A DNA stretch of 64,000 bases. It comes from Rhizobium sp. C4 (lineage in GTDB: Bacteria > Pseudomonadota > Alphaproteobacteria > Rhizobiales > Rhizobiaceae). Positions 35,173 through 44,816 of this stretch are shown piece after piece. Location: contig NZ_JAJNCX010000015.1 of NCBI RefSeq assembly GCF_021026315.1, positions 57,315 to 121,314 on the forward strand, in the 5' to 3' direction. A model generated the notes under the pieces. The model was not told where the DNA came from and ran no database searches. It worked only from the letters and a program-made list of their open reading frames with translations. The position numbers were made by a program, and so were the translations under genes. Within the stretch, counting starts at the first letter, position 1, and the number at the start of each line of letters is the position of its first letter.

Positions 35173-37508
35173 TCGGATTCCAGATAACGCTGACGTCCCC
35201 TCGACGTAGACGAATGAATACTGCTTTGCACTTCCTCTGGCAATGTTGCGCGGTCCAGAGCAGGACTTGCATCGGCGTATTTCTCGATCCGGACGAGCAC
35301 AGAATGCTGGGCGGGCGCCTGAGATAGGGAGCTTGACGGACGATTTCCGGTGAGCACGTTCGGGTTTCCGTTCAGGTCGACAGACTGTTGCTTGTCATCC
35401 AATCCAGACACAAACCACGCACCCGTGGCGAGCGCAACGACCTGCGGCATGACGGCTTCCGACAGCCGCGCTCCCGCTAGACATTGCCCACGGTCATTCC
35501 AAACCTGCACGAGGTCTCCATCGACAATGCCCCTCGCCTCGGCATCCTGGGGATGGATAAAGATGGGCTCGCGGCCATTCATCTTGCTTTCCAGGCTGAC
35601 GCCGACACCATCAAGCTGCGAATGGAGCCGCGTCGCCGGCTGCGGCGAAATCAAATGCAGTTCGGTTTTTTGCGCGCTTCCCAGCCACTCGACGGGCGGC
35701 GACCAGAACGGGTGCGGCGCGATATCCTTGTGACGAGAGGCCGCGATGAAGCGTGACCAGATTTCGATCTTGCCGGACGGCGTCTTCAGCGGATACGCCA
35801 CCGGATCGCGATGAAAGTCCTCAAACAATGTGTAAGCTTCATTCGGCGGCGGCAACTCGGCATAACCCACCTTCCAAAAGGCATCAAAGTCTGGCAATTC
35901 AGCTCCGACATCAGCTGCGCGGCCCCGGAACTCTTCATAAATGCGTCTGAGCCAGCCCATCTCGTCCAGACCCTCGGCATAAGCTGAAAGCGTCCCGAAA
36001 CGTTCGGCCAGTGCTGAGAAGATATCAAATTCGCTGCGCGCCAAACCCAAAGGTTCGATCTGCTTTCGCATCGCGGCAGTAAACCGATCCGTCGGCGATC
36101 CGGACAGGTCGTTTCGTTCCAAAGCAGACGTGGCAGGCAAGACGATATCGGCGTGACGGGCTGTCGCCGTCCACCAGATCTCGTTGACGATCACCGTTCT
36201 AGGCTGCTGGAACGCGGCAACGAGCCTGTTCAGGTCCTGATGGTGATGAAAGGGATTGCCGCCCGCCCACCAGACCATGTCGATCTTCGGATAGACGATT
36301 TCGTGTCCGTCGAAGGGAATGGTCTCCCCTGGCCCAAGCAACATGTCAGCAACACGGGCGACCGGAATGAAACGGCCCAGCGGGTTGCGGCCGGCAGAAA
36401 ATCCCGGTGAGGAAACGATCGGCCGCGGATCGCCTCGATTGCCGATGGAACCGTAGCCGAAGGAAACCCCTCTACCCGGCTTCCCGAATTCGCCGAGCAT
36501 GGCGGAAAGCACGATCAGCATCCATAGCGGCTGCTCGCCGTTTTCCTGTCGCTGCAAGGCCCAGGCCGCGGTCAAAAAGCTCGGCAAGTCGGTGAGCTTC
36601 CTGGCAAGCTCCAGGATCGCATCTTCCGGGATACCAGTCAGTTCGGCGGCCCAGGCCGCATTCTTCGGACGCCCGTCGCCCTCGCCCAGCAGGTAGGGTT
36701 CGAACCGGTCGTAACCCTTCGTGTGCGAGGCTAGAAACCCACGATCGATCCGGCGCGTGCGGACCACTTCGTAAGCCAGCGCCAACATGAGCGCAGTATC
36801 GCTCCCCGGTCGGATCGGCACCCAGCGATGAGGCGGCAGCCGTGGATCGTCATCGCGCCGAGGGCTGACGCAGACGATCTCGATACCCCGCTCCGCAGCC
36901 TTGTTCAGCCAGCCCAGGGTCGCATGGTTTCCCAGACCGCCGGCGGCGATTTGCGCGTTTGAAATATTGATGCCGCCGAAGAAAACAATGATCCGGGCGT
37001 TGTCGAGAATGGCCGGCCATGTCGTCGTCTCGCCTCCGAAAAGAATTCGGTTATCGCCGACGACATGGGGGCAGATGATCTGCCCCGCGGCAAAGGAATA
37101 TGTCTGCTTCTGATCAACGAAGCCGCCAATGGTGTTCAGAAACCGCTTCAGATGGGTGGCGGCGTGATGGAAGCGGCCGGCCGAACCCCAGCCGTAGGAT
37201 CCTGCGAAGATGCCCTCGTTGCCAGTATCTTCGAGCGTCAGACGCAGCGTGCGTTCAATGTGATCGTAAGCCGTCTGCCAGTCGACCTCGATAAAACGAT
37301 CGCGCCCTCGGCGCTTTCGATCTCCTGCCAGCCAGCCTTCGCGAATGGCTGGAGAGAGAACACGCGTCGATGCGTGAATGGCGTCGGGCAGGCCCTTGAG
37401 CAAGGGTGACGGGCTTTCGTCACGATGAAAAGGCTCGGCGCGGACTATCTTGCCCGCGCGAACCTCCACGTCCGCAAACCCCCAATGGGTTGCCGACAGT
37501 CCCGACAT
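35169..37508 (-). CDS. Molybdopterin oxidoreductase, BisC/DMSO-reductase type
   Basis: A 779-residue bis-MGD molybdoenzyme. The N-terminal Cys motif for an Fe-S cluster is absent. FAGSYGWGSAGRFHHA and YSFAAGQIICPHVVG follow the BisC/TorA/DorA pattern, where the serine of YS is the expected Mo ligand. MVWWAGGNPFHHHQDLN and PATSALERNDLSGSP contribute to the cofactor pocket, and the C-terminal dinucleotide-binding domain starts near 640. There is no Tat signal, so it is cytosolic like biotin sulfoxide reductase. Family members usually reduce S- or N-oxides. Operon partners (cupin upstream, FadR downstream) suggest a catabolic role instead. Start GTG/ATG choice at 37508 follows the family N terminus THWG. 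Confidence 0.88.
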   Translation of the reverse strand: MSGLSATHWGFADVEVRAGKIVRAEPFHRDESPSPLLKGLPDAIHASTRVLSPAIREGWLAGDRKRRGRDRFIEVDWQTAYDHIERTLRLTLEDTGNEGIFAGSYGWGSAGRFHHAATHLKRFLNTIGGFVDQKQTYSFAAGQIICPHVVGDNRILFGGETTTWPAILDNARIIVFFGGINISNAQIAAGGLGNHATLGWLNKAAERGIEIVCVSPRRDDDPRLPPHRWVPIRPGSDTALMLALAYEVVRTRRIDRGFLASHTKGYDRFEPYLLGEGDGRPKNAAWAAELTGIPEDAILELARKLTDLPSFLTAAWALQRQENGEQPLWMLIVLSAMLGEFGKPGRGVSFGYGSIGNRGDPRPIVSSPGFSAGRNPLGRFIPVARVADMLLGPGETIPFDGHEIVYPKIDMVWWAGGNPFHHHQDLNRLVAAFQQPRTVIVNEIWWTATARHADIVLPATSALERNDLSGSPTDRFTAAMRKQIEPLGLARSEFDIFSALAERFGTLSAYAEGLDEMGWLRRIYEEFRGRAADVGAELPDFDAFWKVGYAELPPPNEAYTLFEDFHRDPVAYPLKTPSGKIEIWSRFIAASRHKDIAPHPFWSPPVEWLGSAQKTELHLISPQPATRLHSQLDGVGVSLESKMNGREPIFIHPQDAEARGIVDGDLVQVWNDRGQCLAGARLSEAVMPQVVALATGAWFVSGLDDKQQSVDLNGNPNVLTGNRPSSSLSQAPAQHSVLVRIEKYADASPALDRATLPEEVQSSIHSSTSRGRQRYLESE

Positions 37509-37532
37509 GAAAGCCTCCCGCGTTTCAGGGCT

Positions 37533-37979
37533 TCAAGCAGCCGCGTTTTTCGTCGAACCTTCGAAGACCTCGTAAGGCGTTTCGGTCGGCCATTTGGGCC
37601 ATAGCGGGACGAGCATGATGCCGGCAATCACCAGAAGCCGAAGGGTTTCCCGGCCGGTATTGTGAACCCGGTGAATGTCATTGGGACGCTGCAGCGAGCA
37701 GCCGCCAGCGACCAGCGGATACCGCTTGCCTTCCAGCTCCAGCTCACCCTGGCCCTGAAGCACGTAATAGACTTCCTCGCAATTGTGGCGATGCATCGGG
37801 GAGCTGTGACCGGGGTCGATCTCGACCAGCCCCATGCAGAGCGTGCGGGCATCGAGCCCGGTTTCAGGGTAGACGAGCTTGAGGTCGCGCACACCTCCAT
37901 GCTCCTGCTGCATCGGCGCGCCATCCAGAATTTCCTGCGGCCCGATCGTGACGGTCTTCGCGCTCGACATGTCGTTCAT
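37533..37979 (-). CDS. Cupin-domain protein
   Basis: A 148-residue single-domain cupin. Motif 1 is in SSPMHRHNCEEVYYVLQGQGEL (core HRHNCEEVYYV) and motif 2 is in RPNDIHRVHNTG, together giving the His/Glu metal site. ATG 37979 has the strong GGAGGAG ribosome site; the frame upstream to 38039 is not needed. Cupins of this kind act as isomerases, dioxygenases or sugar-acid-binding proteins; no specific reaction can be assigned. It precedes the molybdoenzyme by 24 bp and diverges from the enolase-superfamily gene across 174 bp. Confidence 0.85.
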   Translation of the reverse strand: MNDMSSAKTVTIGPQEILDGAPMQQEHGGVRDLKLVYPETGLDARTLCMGLVEIDPGHSSPMHRHNCEEVYYVLQGQGELELEGKRYPLVAGGCSLQRPNDIHRVHNTGRETLRLLVIAGIMLVPLWPKWPTETPYEVFEGSTKNAAA

Positions 37980-38153
37980 TGATGATCTCCTCCTGATTGA
38001 CGCTTTCATTCCCGGCATCCGCAGTAAAGCGCCTTTCAAAAATCGCGCTGCACCATCTGGACAACTGGTATGACCATAAGATAGGTATACATCTGTTCAC
38101 TTGTCAATACGGCCTCGCAGCCGAACATTCGCTAGGTGATGGGAGGAAATTCG

Positions 38154-39272
38154 TTGAAGATTACGCAAATCCGCTTCGTTCTTTGCGGCTACGCGCTGCC
38201 GACTCCTATTCCGCTGTCCTGCGGAAGCCTGACGCATCGCAATTTCGGCTTGGTTTTCATTGAGACGGATTCGGGGTTCACCGGGGTCGGCGAAACCTCC
38301 GTCAACTTCCCGCCATGGTGCGTTCATGAGCGGCGCGCGACGATAGAAGATGGACTGGCCACGCTGCTGATCGGCGAAAATCCGCTCGATGTCGGCCGCC
38401 TTCACGACAAGATGGTCAACGCGACGCGCGCCTTTACCCGCATGTGGGCCGAGGGCGCCATCGCCCAGGCGATTTCCGGCATCGACATTGCGCTCTGGGA
38501 TATCGCGGGCAAGTTTTACGGCGTGCCGATCTGGCAACTGCTCGGCGGGCGCTACCGCGAAGAGATTGACTGCTATGCGGTGGGCTTCAATGCTACCGAT
38601 CCGGCCGCGGGCGCGCTGGAAATGAAAGCGAGGGGGTACACGCATGCCAAGATGCGGATTGGCTTCGACGATGCAGTAGATATTCGTAAGGCTCATGCGA
38701 TGCGGGAAGCCGTTGGAGCCGATTTCGGCATGATGATCGATGCCAACCAGGCCTTCGACCGGTCACGCGCACGACGCGTCCTGAAGCAGCTGGAGGCGCT
38801 GGAACTCTTCTGGCTTGAGGAACCGCTTTTGTCGGACGATCTGGAGGGTTACGTCGCGCTCCGCTGGGAATTTCCAACGATCCCGCTTGCCTGGGGGGAA
38901 AATGCCTTTCGCCTGTCCGATTACCGGGAGTTTACGGCAGAGGATGCCATCCAATTCGTCATGCCCGACCCCTGCCGGTCCGGCGGCATAACTGCTGCCG
39001 CGCGCATGTGCGAGGCAGTAACAGAACGCGGCGTGCCCTTCTCGCCCCATCATTACGGATCGGATATCGGCTTCGCCGCAGCGCTCCATCTGGCAGCGAG
39101 CAAGCGGAATTTTTCCATCATGCTGAGAGACGAAGCGCCCGTGCCTCTTCGCGGCGATGTCCTAAAGGTCCCCTTCGAGGTGAAGAACGGTGTCGTGCGC
39201 GTGCCAGACCGACCGGGACTGGGAATTGAACTGAACATGTCCGCCATTCAGTCGGCAACGATCAGGCTATAG
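38154..39272 (+). CDS. Mandelate racemase/muconate-lactonizing (enolase-superfamily) enzyme
   Basis: A 372-residue enolase-superfamily protein. A capping domain is followed by a barrel with the catalytic Lys in HAKMRIG (about 166-172), metal ligands Asp in MMIDANQAF, Glu in WLEEPLLSD and Glu in LAWGENAF, and a base histidine in FSPHHYGSD. These residues suit a racemase or acid-sugar dehydratase abstracting a proton next to a carboxylate. The start is best placed at TTG 38154, seven bases after GGAGG; a GTG at 38136 lies upstream of that ribosome site. It leads the short operon with the GMC oxidoreductase. Confidence 0.9.
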   Translation: MKITQIRFVLCGYALPTPIPLSCGSLTHRNFGLVFIETDSGFTGVGETSVNFPPWCVHERRATIEDGLATLLIGENPLDVGRLHDKMVNATRAFTRMWAEGAIAQAISGIDIALWDIAGKFYGVPIWQLLGGRYREEIDCYAVGFNATDPAAGALEMKARGYTHAKMRIGFDDAVDIRKAHAMREAVGADFGMMIDANQAFDRSRARRVLKQLEALELFWLEEPLLSDDLEGYVALRWEFPTIPLAWGENAFRLSDYREFTAEDAIQFVMPDPCRSGGITAAARMCEAVTERGVPFSPHHYGSDIGFAAALHLAASKRNFSIMLRDEAPVPLRGDVLKVPFEVKNGVVRVPDRPGLGIELNMSAIQSATIRL

Positions 39273-39296
39273 GATACGCAGGGAGGAGCAAGAATC

Positions 39297-41006
39297 ATGG
39301 ATGAGTTCGATTATGTCATCGTCGGGGGCGGGGTCGCGGGCTGCGTCGTGGTGAACCGGCTGACGGAAGACCCGAATGTGAAGGTTGCCCTGCTGGAATT
39401 CGGCACGGCCGGCAACAACAAGCGGCAGATCGTCCGCATGCCGCTTGGCATGGTCACCTTCATGATGCCGAACCTCGCCTTCCTCGGCGGCACGAAGATG
39501 ATGTACCTCTTCGAAGCCGAACCGTCGCGCGGGCTCGGAAACACCAGGATGATCCTTCCGCGCGGCAAGGCGCTGGGCGGAAGTTCCATGGTCAACGGCA
39601 TGATCTACATCCGCGGCCAGAAGCAGGACTATGACGACTGGCGCGATCTCGGCAATCCTGGCTGGGGCTATGACGATCTGCTGCCGTATTTCAAGAAATC
39701 CGAGAATTTCGTCCTGGCTGAAAACCCTGACGCCACGCGCAACTTTACACTCGGCGGCAAGCCCGTTCGCGACCAGATCGACATGCGCTATCACGGGCGC
39801 GGCGGTCCGGTCAGCGTCTCGCCGCCCCGCTCGCCGAACAGCATGTGCCAGACCTATTTCGATGCCGCCGTGCAGGCCGGCTACAAGCTCAACGCCGATT
39901 TCAACGGCGAGGATCAGGAAGGTATCGGTTACCATTGGCTCACGCAGAAGGACGGCGAGCGCTGGGGTGCGGAAAGCAGCTATGCGGGCCCCGCCAAATC
40001 GCGGCCCAATCTCAAGATCATCACCGAGGCACGTGCACTCGGCATCGTCATGGAAGGGAAACGCGCCGTGGGCGTGTCCTATGACGTCTATGGAGAGACG
40101 AAGCAGATCCGCGCGCGCCGCGAGGTGGTGCTGGCAACCGGCGCATTCATTTCGCCGCAGCTTCTCATGCTCTCCGGGATAGGATCGCCGCGCGAACTGA
40201 AGGCACAGGGCATCGAGGTCAGGCATGAACTCGTCGGCGTCGGTCGCAACCTTCAGGATCACATCGACACGTGGACGAAACAGCGCGCGCTGACCAACAA
40301 GACCTATGGCATTTCATGGGGCACGATGCATACGAACGCGATGCATGTGCTGAAATGGTTTTCCTCGCGCCGCGGCATGTTCACCTCGAATACAGGCGAG
40401 GCCGGGGGCTTCGTCAAATCCGGCCCGGATGTCGACCGGCCGGATCTGCAACTCTTCTTCTGCACGACCATGGCTTCGGCGCAGGCGTCAGACAGTTTCT
40501 GGGGCCATGGCTGGGCGATGCATGCCTGCCTGCTAAGGCCGAAGAGCATCGGCCATGTCGGATTGAAAAGCGCCAGCGCCTATGACGCGCCGCTGATCGC
40601 GCCAAACTTCTTCGACAATCCTTATGACATGGAAATCCTCGTGCGCGGCATGAAGATCATGCGCAAGATCGCCGACCAGAAGGCATTCGACGGGCATCGC
40701 GGTGAGGAGGTTGCGCCCGGCCGGCACGTCCAGAGCGACGACGATATCGCCGCCTATGTCCGGCAGAACTGCATGACGATGTATCACCCGACCAGCACCT
40801 GCAAGATGGGGACAGACCCTATGGCCGTCGTTTCCCCGGCAACGCTTCTCGTGCATGGGCTCGAGAATCTGGCGATCGTCGACGCGTCCGTGATGCCGGC
40901 GGTGATCTCCGGCAACACGTTTGCCCCGACGGTCGCTGTCGCCGAAAAGGCCGCTGATCTCATCAAGGCCCGCGCCAAAGCCGGCAGTCCGTCTCTAGCC
41001 GCCTGA
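39297..41006 (+). CDS. GMC-family flavin oxidoreductase (choline-dehydrogenase-like)
   Basis: A 569-residue FAD enzyme. The ADP-binding motif GGGVAGCVV is at about 9-17, GMC signature 1 is in PRGKALGGSSMVNG, and signature 2 is in GAFISPQLLMLSG. The C-terminal catalytic histidine is in YHPTSTCKMG, and the second catalytic position is the asparagine of ISGNTFAPT. These enzymes oxidise primary or secondary alcohols. With no signal peptide it is cytosolic. It follows the enolase-superfamily gene by 24 bp; an oxidised polyol or sugar acid is a reasonable shared substrate. A bidirectional terminator follows. Confidence 0.92.
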   Translation: MDEFDYVIVGGGVAGCVVVNRLTEDPNVKVALLEFGTAGNNKRQIVRMPLGMVTFMMPNLAFLGGTKMMYLFEAEPSRGLGNTRMILPRGKALGGSSMVNGMIYIRGQKQDYDDWRDLGNPGWGYDDLLPYFKKSENFVLAENPDATRNFTLGGKPVRDQIDMRYHGRGGPVSVSPPRSPNSMCQTYFDAAVQAGYKLNADFNGEDQEGIGYHWLTQKDGERWGAESSYAGPAKSRPNLKIITEARALGIVMEGKRAVGVSYDVYGETKQIRARREVVLATGAFISPQLLMLSGIGSPRELKAQGIEVRHELVGVGRNLQDHIDTWTKQRALTNKTYGISWGTMHTNAMHVLKWFSSRRGMFTSNTGEAGGFVKSGPDVDRPDLQLFFCTTMASAQASDSFWGHGWAMHACLLRPKSIGHVGLKSASAYDAPLIAPNFFDNPYDMEILVRGMKIMRKIADQKAFDGHRGEEVAPGRHVQSDDDIAAYVRQNCMTMYHPTSTCKMGTDPMAVVSPATLLVHGLENLAIVDASVMPAVISGNTFAPTVAVAEKAADLIKARAKAGSPSLAA

Positions 41007-41031
41007 ATCGAACCGCAAGAGACAAAAAAGA

Positions 41032-41058
41032 AACCCGCCATGCTGACCATGGCGGGTT
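41032..41058. terminator. Bidirectional terminator between converging operons
   Basis: A perfect 11-bp stem (AACCCGCCATG with CATGGCGGGTT, 5-base loop) lies 25 bp after the GMC stop and 30 bp after the ALDH stop. Minus-strand reading is followed by TCTTTTTTG, plus-strand reading by CTTTC. Confidence 0.88.
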
Positions 41059-41088
41059 CTTTCATGTGAGCGCTGCGTTCGCCGGGAC

Positions 41089-42510
41089 TCAAGCCCACCC
41101 AGCCGTCGATTTGACTTCCAGATAATCGTGCAGACCCCATTCGCCATGTTCACGGCCGTTGCCGGACTGCTTGTAGCCGCCGAACGGCATGCGGGCATCC
41201 CAATCGGCGCCGTTGATCCAGATCGAACCGACGCGCAGGCGACGTGCAATCTTGCGGGCCTTTTCGATATCGGCGGTCTGGATGTAGCCCGAGAGCCCGT
41301 AAACCGTGTCATTGGCGATTGCGACGGCCTCGTCTTCGGTCTCATAACCGATCAGCGCGATCACGGGCCCGAAGATTTCCTCGCGCTCGATGGTCATCCC
41401 CGGCTTCACATCGGCAAACACGGTCGGCTTGATATAATAGCCATGAGACAGCCCGTCGGGACGTCCCACACCGCCAGTCACGAGTGTCGCCCCTTCGTCG
41501 ATGCCCGCTTGAATGAGCATCTGGATTCGCTCGAACTGCGCCTTGTTGACCACAGGCCCGAGCGAAAAATTACCCATCGGATTGCCGACGCTGTGTGTCT
41601 CTGCCGCTTCACGGGCGTAAGCCTTGGCCTCTTCCATCCGCTCGGCCGGCACCAGCATGCGGGCGGGAGCCCGGCAAGCCTGTCCGCAATTGACATAGCA
41701 GGCCTCGACGCCTGCCTTGACCGACTTTTCTAGATCGGCATCGCGCAGGATGATATTGGCGGATTTGCCGCCGAGTTCCTGTGTGACGCGCTTGACCGTA
41801 TCGGCAGCGGCGCGCGCGACGGCGATTCCGGCGCGGGTCGAACCGGTGATCGACACCATGTCGACATCCGGATGGCGGGCCAGCAATTCCCCCGCCTCCG
41901 GACCGAAGCCGGTGAGGTGATTATAGACGCCGGCCGGGAAGCCGGCCTCCTCGATAAGTTCGGCAAAGAGAATGGACGAGAGCGGCGAGAACTCGGAAGG
42001 CTTGGCAATCACGGTGCAGCCGGCCGCCAGCGCGGGAGCAGCCTTGACGACCAGCTGGTTCATCGGCCAGTTCCACGGCGTGATGAGAGCACAGACCCCG
42101 ATGGGTTCTAGCGAAATCAGCGTGTTGCCGCGCAGCTCTTCCGTTTCCAGCTTGTCCAGCGCATCGATGGCCGCTTCGAGATGCGCCGTTCCGACCCAGG
42201 CCTGGGCGGAGCGGGAGAAGTGAAGCGGCGTGCCCATCTCGCGCGTCATCAGTTCCGCGACTTCTTCGTAATGTGCATTGTAGAGTTCCAGCAGGCGGCG
42301 CAAAAGAGCCAGACGCTCGGCCTTCGGTGTCATCTGCCAGTCATCGAAGGCCGCGCGCGCGGCCGCGACAGCAGCATCGACATCCGCGGCGTTTGCCATC
42401 GCGATATGGCCGATAACCTCCTCGGTCGCGGGATCGACAACGGGGTGGCGCCCCTCTCCATTAGCCTTGACCCAGCGGCCGTCGATAAAGAATTGATCGA
42501 GCTTTTGCAT
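41089..42510 (-). CDS. NAD(P)+-dependent aldehyde dehydrogenase
   Basis: A 473-residue ALDH. The nucleotide segment is LITPWNWPMNQL, the general base glutamate is in TQELGGKSAN, the catalytic cysteine is in NCGQACRAP and the C-terminal motif is EEIFGPVIAL. It is the last gene of the long minus-strand run. In the inferred sugar pathway it would oxidise the aldehyde left after aldolase cleavage (glycolaldehyde or lactaldehyde). The monooxygenase gene precedes it by 23 bp. It resembles the other ALDH at 25040-26476 closely in motif sequence. Confidence 0.93.
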   Translation of the reverse strand: MQKLDQFFIDGRWVKANGEGRHPVVDPATEEVIGHIAMANAADVDAAVAAARAAFDDWQMTPKAERLALLRRLLELYNAHYEEVAELMTREMGTPLHFSRSAQAWVGTAHLEAAIDALDKLETEELRGNTLISLEPIGVCALITPWNWPMNQLVVKAAPALAAGCTVIAKPSEFSPLSSILFAELIEEAGFPAGVYNHLTGFGPEAGELLARHPDVDMVSITGSTRAGIAVARAAADTVKRVTQELGGKSANIILRDADLEKSVKAGVEACYVNCGQACRAPARMLVPAERMEEAKAYAREAAETHSVGNPMGNFSLGPVVNKAQFERIQMLIQAGIDEGATLVTGGVGRPDGLSHGYYIKPTVFADVKPGMTIEREEIFGPVIALIGYETEDEAVAIANDTVYGLSGYIQTADIEKARKIARRLRVGSIWINGADWDARMPFGGYKQSGNGREHGEWGLHDYLEVKSTAGWA

Positions 42511-42533
42511 TCGAACCTCCCGGTTTCGATTGT

Positions 42534-43973
42534 TCAGGTGAGAATTTTGCGTCCATAGCGGGCGGCGCCCGCCCGCACCTGCGCTTCCGCACCGGCAAGG
42601 GCGTCAGGTCCGACGAGCCTGAACGAGAGGGCGGTGACGGCGTTGCGCGACAGAAGATCGGCAAGCTCGGGATCGATACGCCCCTCGGGATCACACTGCG
42701 CCAACCGTGCGAAGCGGATGGATTGGACATGCTGATAAAGATCGCCGCCTCGGTTACGGCGTGATGCCTCGCAAGCCGCATAGGCCTCGCCCTCGCTCAT
42801 GGAAGCGATTGCACCACCCCAAGAATAGGCCAGAAAGCGAGCCTGTTGTTCCAGTACCGGAAGATATGGGCCGATCTGCGCGTAAAGGCCCATGAAGGCC
42901 AGGCCCGGCGTGTCGGGGTGGAAAGTCTGCTCAGCCAGAGTCAGCCCCTTTTCTCCCACTTCCAGCGTCTCGCGAAGGTCAGACGACAGAAACGGCAGAT
43001 TCAGCCGATATCCGGTTCCGAAGATGATCCCGTCGAAATCCTCGGCACGGCCGTCCGTGAACACGACGCGTCGCCCCTCTATGCGGTCGATCCAGGGGAA
43101 GCACGAAATCCGGTCCTCGGCGACGAGGTTGAGGAAGTTCTGGCTGCCCGTCGTCCCGGCAACCCGCACATCCTCGTGCGGTTCCGGCGCGCCGAACCAG
43201 GCGGGATTGCCGCCATATTGAAGCACGAAGTTACGCGTTTCCCGCGCCAGAACCTCGGGATCCTCCCGCTCCTGCCGCAAGGCCGCAGCGCGGGTAAAGC
43301 CATAGCTCTCAACCGGCGTGCCGGCGATCAGCTTTGGCATCACATAGCGCTGGCGGCGCATCGCGGTGGCGACTCGGTCGGCACCGAGCATCGCAAGATC
43401 GGAGGCGATTTCCAGCGCCGAGATATTGCCACCGGCAATCAAGACCCGCTTGCCCCGGTAAAGCTCGGGGTCCTTGTAGCTGAAAGCATGGATCACACCG
43501 GCGGAGCCTGCAAATTCCTCGAGACCCTGCACAACCGGAATGTCGGGTCGATTATAGGCGCCCGTCGCGATGACGACCCGGTTGAAATGCGTCTCTCTGC
43601 GACCTTCCTCAGTCTCAAGAACAAGTTTCCATGCATCGTCCGAGCGCTCCAGCCCCACAAGCCTTGTCGAGAAATGAATGCCATCTAGGAGACCGAATGC
43701 CTCGGCATAGGTCCTCAGATACGCTGCAATCTCGGTGTTGCGCGGGAAAAGCGACACGTGCTCTGGGTGGTCCAGATCAGAGAAGCGCGTGACCATGCGC
43801 GCGGTGTTGGTACGCATCTGCGGCCACACGCCCGACATCGGGTTGGTATGGTCCCATTGACCGCCGACATTCGAATGGGCCTCGAATAGGACCGGCGAAA
43901 AGCCCTGCGATTTCAGAAATCGGGCCGCAACGAGACCGCCCGGTCCCGCGCCTATGATGGCAACCTGGTTCAT
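42534..43973 (-). CDS. Flavin-containing monooxygenase
   Basis: A 479-residue FMO-family enzyme. The FAD motif GAGPGGLVA is at about 8-16, followed by the second FAD contact GGQWDHT. The NADPH motif is IAGGNISALEIA near residue 184. The family fingerprint just before it reads HAFSYKDPELYRGK, with Ser-Tyr-Lys where FxGxxxH is usual, and the FATGY-like motif is FGTGYRLNLPF. Such enzymes oxygenate S or N atoms or perform Baeyer-Villiger reactions on ketones. The altered fingerprint makes the substrate class uncertain. It lies between SDR and ALDH genes of the sugar operon, 74 bp after the SDR. Confidence 0.85.
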   Translation of the reverse strand: MNQVAIIGAGPGGLVAARFLKSQGFSPVLFEAHSNVGGQWDHTNPMSGVWPQMRTNTARMVTRFSDLDHPEHVSLFPRNTEIAAYLRTYAEAFGLLDGIHFSTRLVGLERSDDAWKLVLETEEGRRETHFNRVVIATGAYNRPDIPVVQGLEEFAGSAGVIHAFSYKDPELYRGKRVLIAGGNISALEIASDLAMLGADRVATAMRRQRYVMPKLIAGTPVESYGFTRAAALRQEREDPEVLARETRNFVLQYGGNPAWFGAPEPHEDVRVAGTTGSQNFLNLVAEDRISCFPWIDRIEGRRVVFTDGRAEDFDGIIFGTGYRLNLPFLSSDLRETLEVGEKGLTLAEQTFHPDTPGLAFMGLYAQIGPYLPVLEQQARFLAYSWGGAIASMSEGEAYAACEASRRNRGGDLYQHVQSIRFARLAQCDPEGRIDPELADLLSRNAVTALSFRLVGPDALAGAEAQVRAGAARYGRKILT

Positions 43974-44047
43974 GATCTATCTCGACAATGGAAGTTGGCC
44001 TCAACGGCACATGCGAGCGCCGTTGAAAGGCTTCACGTCATTTGAAC

Positions 44048-44806
44048 TTAGTGAAAGTAAATTCCGCCACAGACATTCAATGCCTGCCCGGTGACAAAGG
44101 CGGACAGGTCGGAGGCAAAGAAGACAGCCGGGCCGACGATATCATCGGGATAGCCGAGCCGTTTCAACGCGGCGACATCCTGCCAGTGACGGATCGCCTC
44201 GTCAGAGCCGAGATTGTTCTTGCCCATCTCGGTGAGAATAATGCCGGGGCAGATCGCGTTGACGGTAATCCCGTCCATGCCGACTTCCTGCGCATAGACC
44301 CGCGTCAGCGTGATGGCGGTCGCCTTGGTTGCGGCATAATGGCCTTGGGTGGCGACGCCCTGCCGCCCCGCGATGGAGGCGATGTTGATGATGCGCCCAT
44401 TCTTACGCGCACGCATCTGCGGCAGCACGGCATTGGTCATGAGGTAGACGCCCTTGGCATTCACGTTGAAATGCGCGTCCCAGTCGGCTTCCGGCAGTTC
44501 TTCCAAAAGCGACGGCTTCAGGATACCGGCATTGTTGACGAGTATGTCGATGCCTCCTGTCTCCGCGGTGATGTCGGCGACCGCGCTTTCCACCTCAGCT
44601 ATGTTCGACACATCGACATGATGGGCAAAGCAGCGGCGACCTTCGGCCTCCACCTGCCTCTTCACGTCCGCCAATGCTTCGGCCTGGCGGGCGAGATCGC
44701 AAATCGCAATATCGGCGCCGTGTTTTGCAAGCCCCACCGCAAGTGCAGCGCCAATGCCGCGGCTGGCGCCCGTTATCAGAGCGACCTTGTTGTCGAGTTG
44801 TCCCAT
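44048..44806 (-). CDS. Short-chain dehydrogenase/reductase (second of the operon)
   Basis: A 252-residue classical SDR. The cofactor loop is TGASRGIGAAL (about 13-23), NNAG lies near 92, the catalytic Ser is in NIASIAGRQG and the Tyr-Lys pair is in HYAATKATA. The C-terminal part VNAICPGIILTEM follows the usual pattern. These enzymes oxidise sugar alcohols or hydroxyacids with NAD(P). It is 10 bp downstream of the PfkB kinase gene. The operon contains another SDR at 51078-51851, so two separate oxidation steps are likely. Confidence 0.92.
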   Translation of the reverse strand: MGQLDNKVALITGASRGIGAALAVGLAKHGADIAICDLARQAEALADVKRQVEAEGRRCFAHHVDVSNIAEVESAVADITAETGGIDILVNNAGILKPSLLEELPEADWDAHFNVNAKGVYLMTNAVLPQMRARKNGRIINIASIAGRQGVATQGHYAATKATAITLTRVYAQEVGMDGITVNAICPGIILTEMGKNNLGSDEAIRHWQDVAALKRLGYPDDIVGPAVFFASDLSAFVTGQALNVCGGIYFH

Positions 44807-44816
44807 CGTGATCTCC

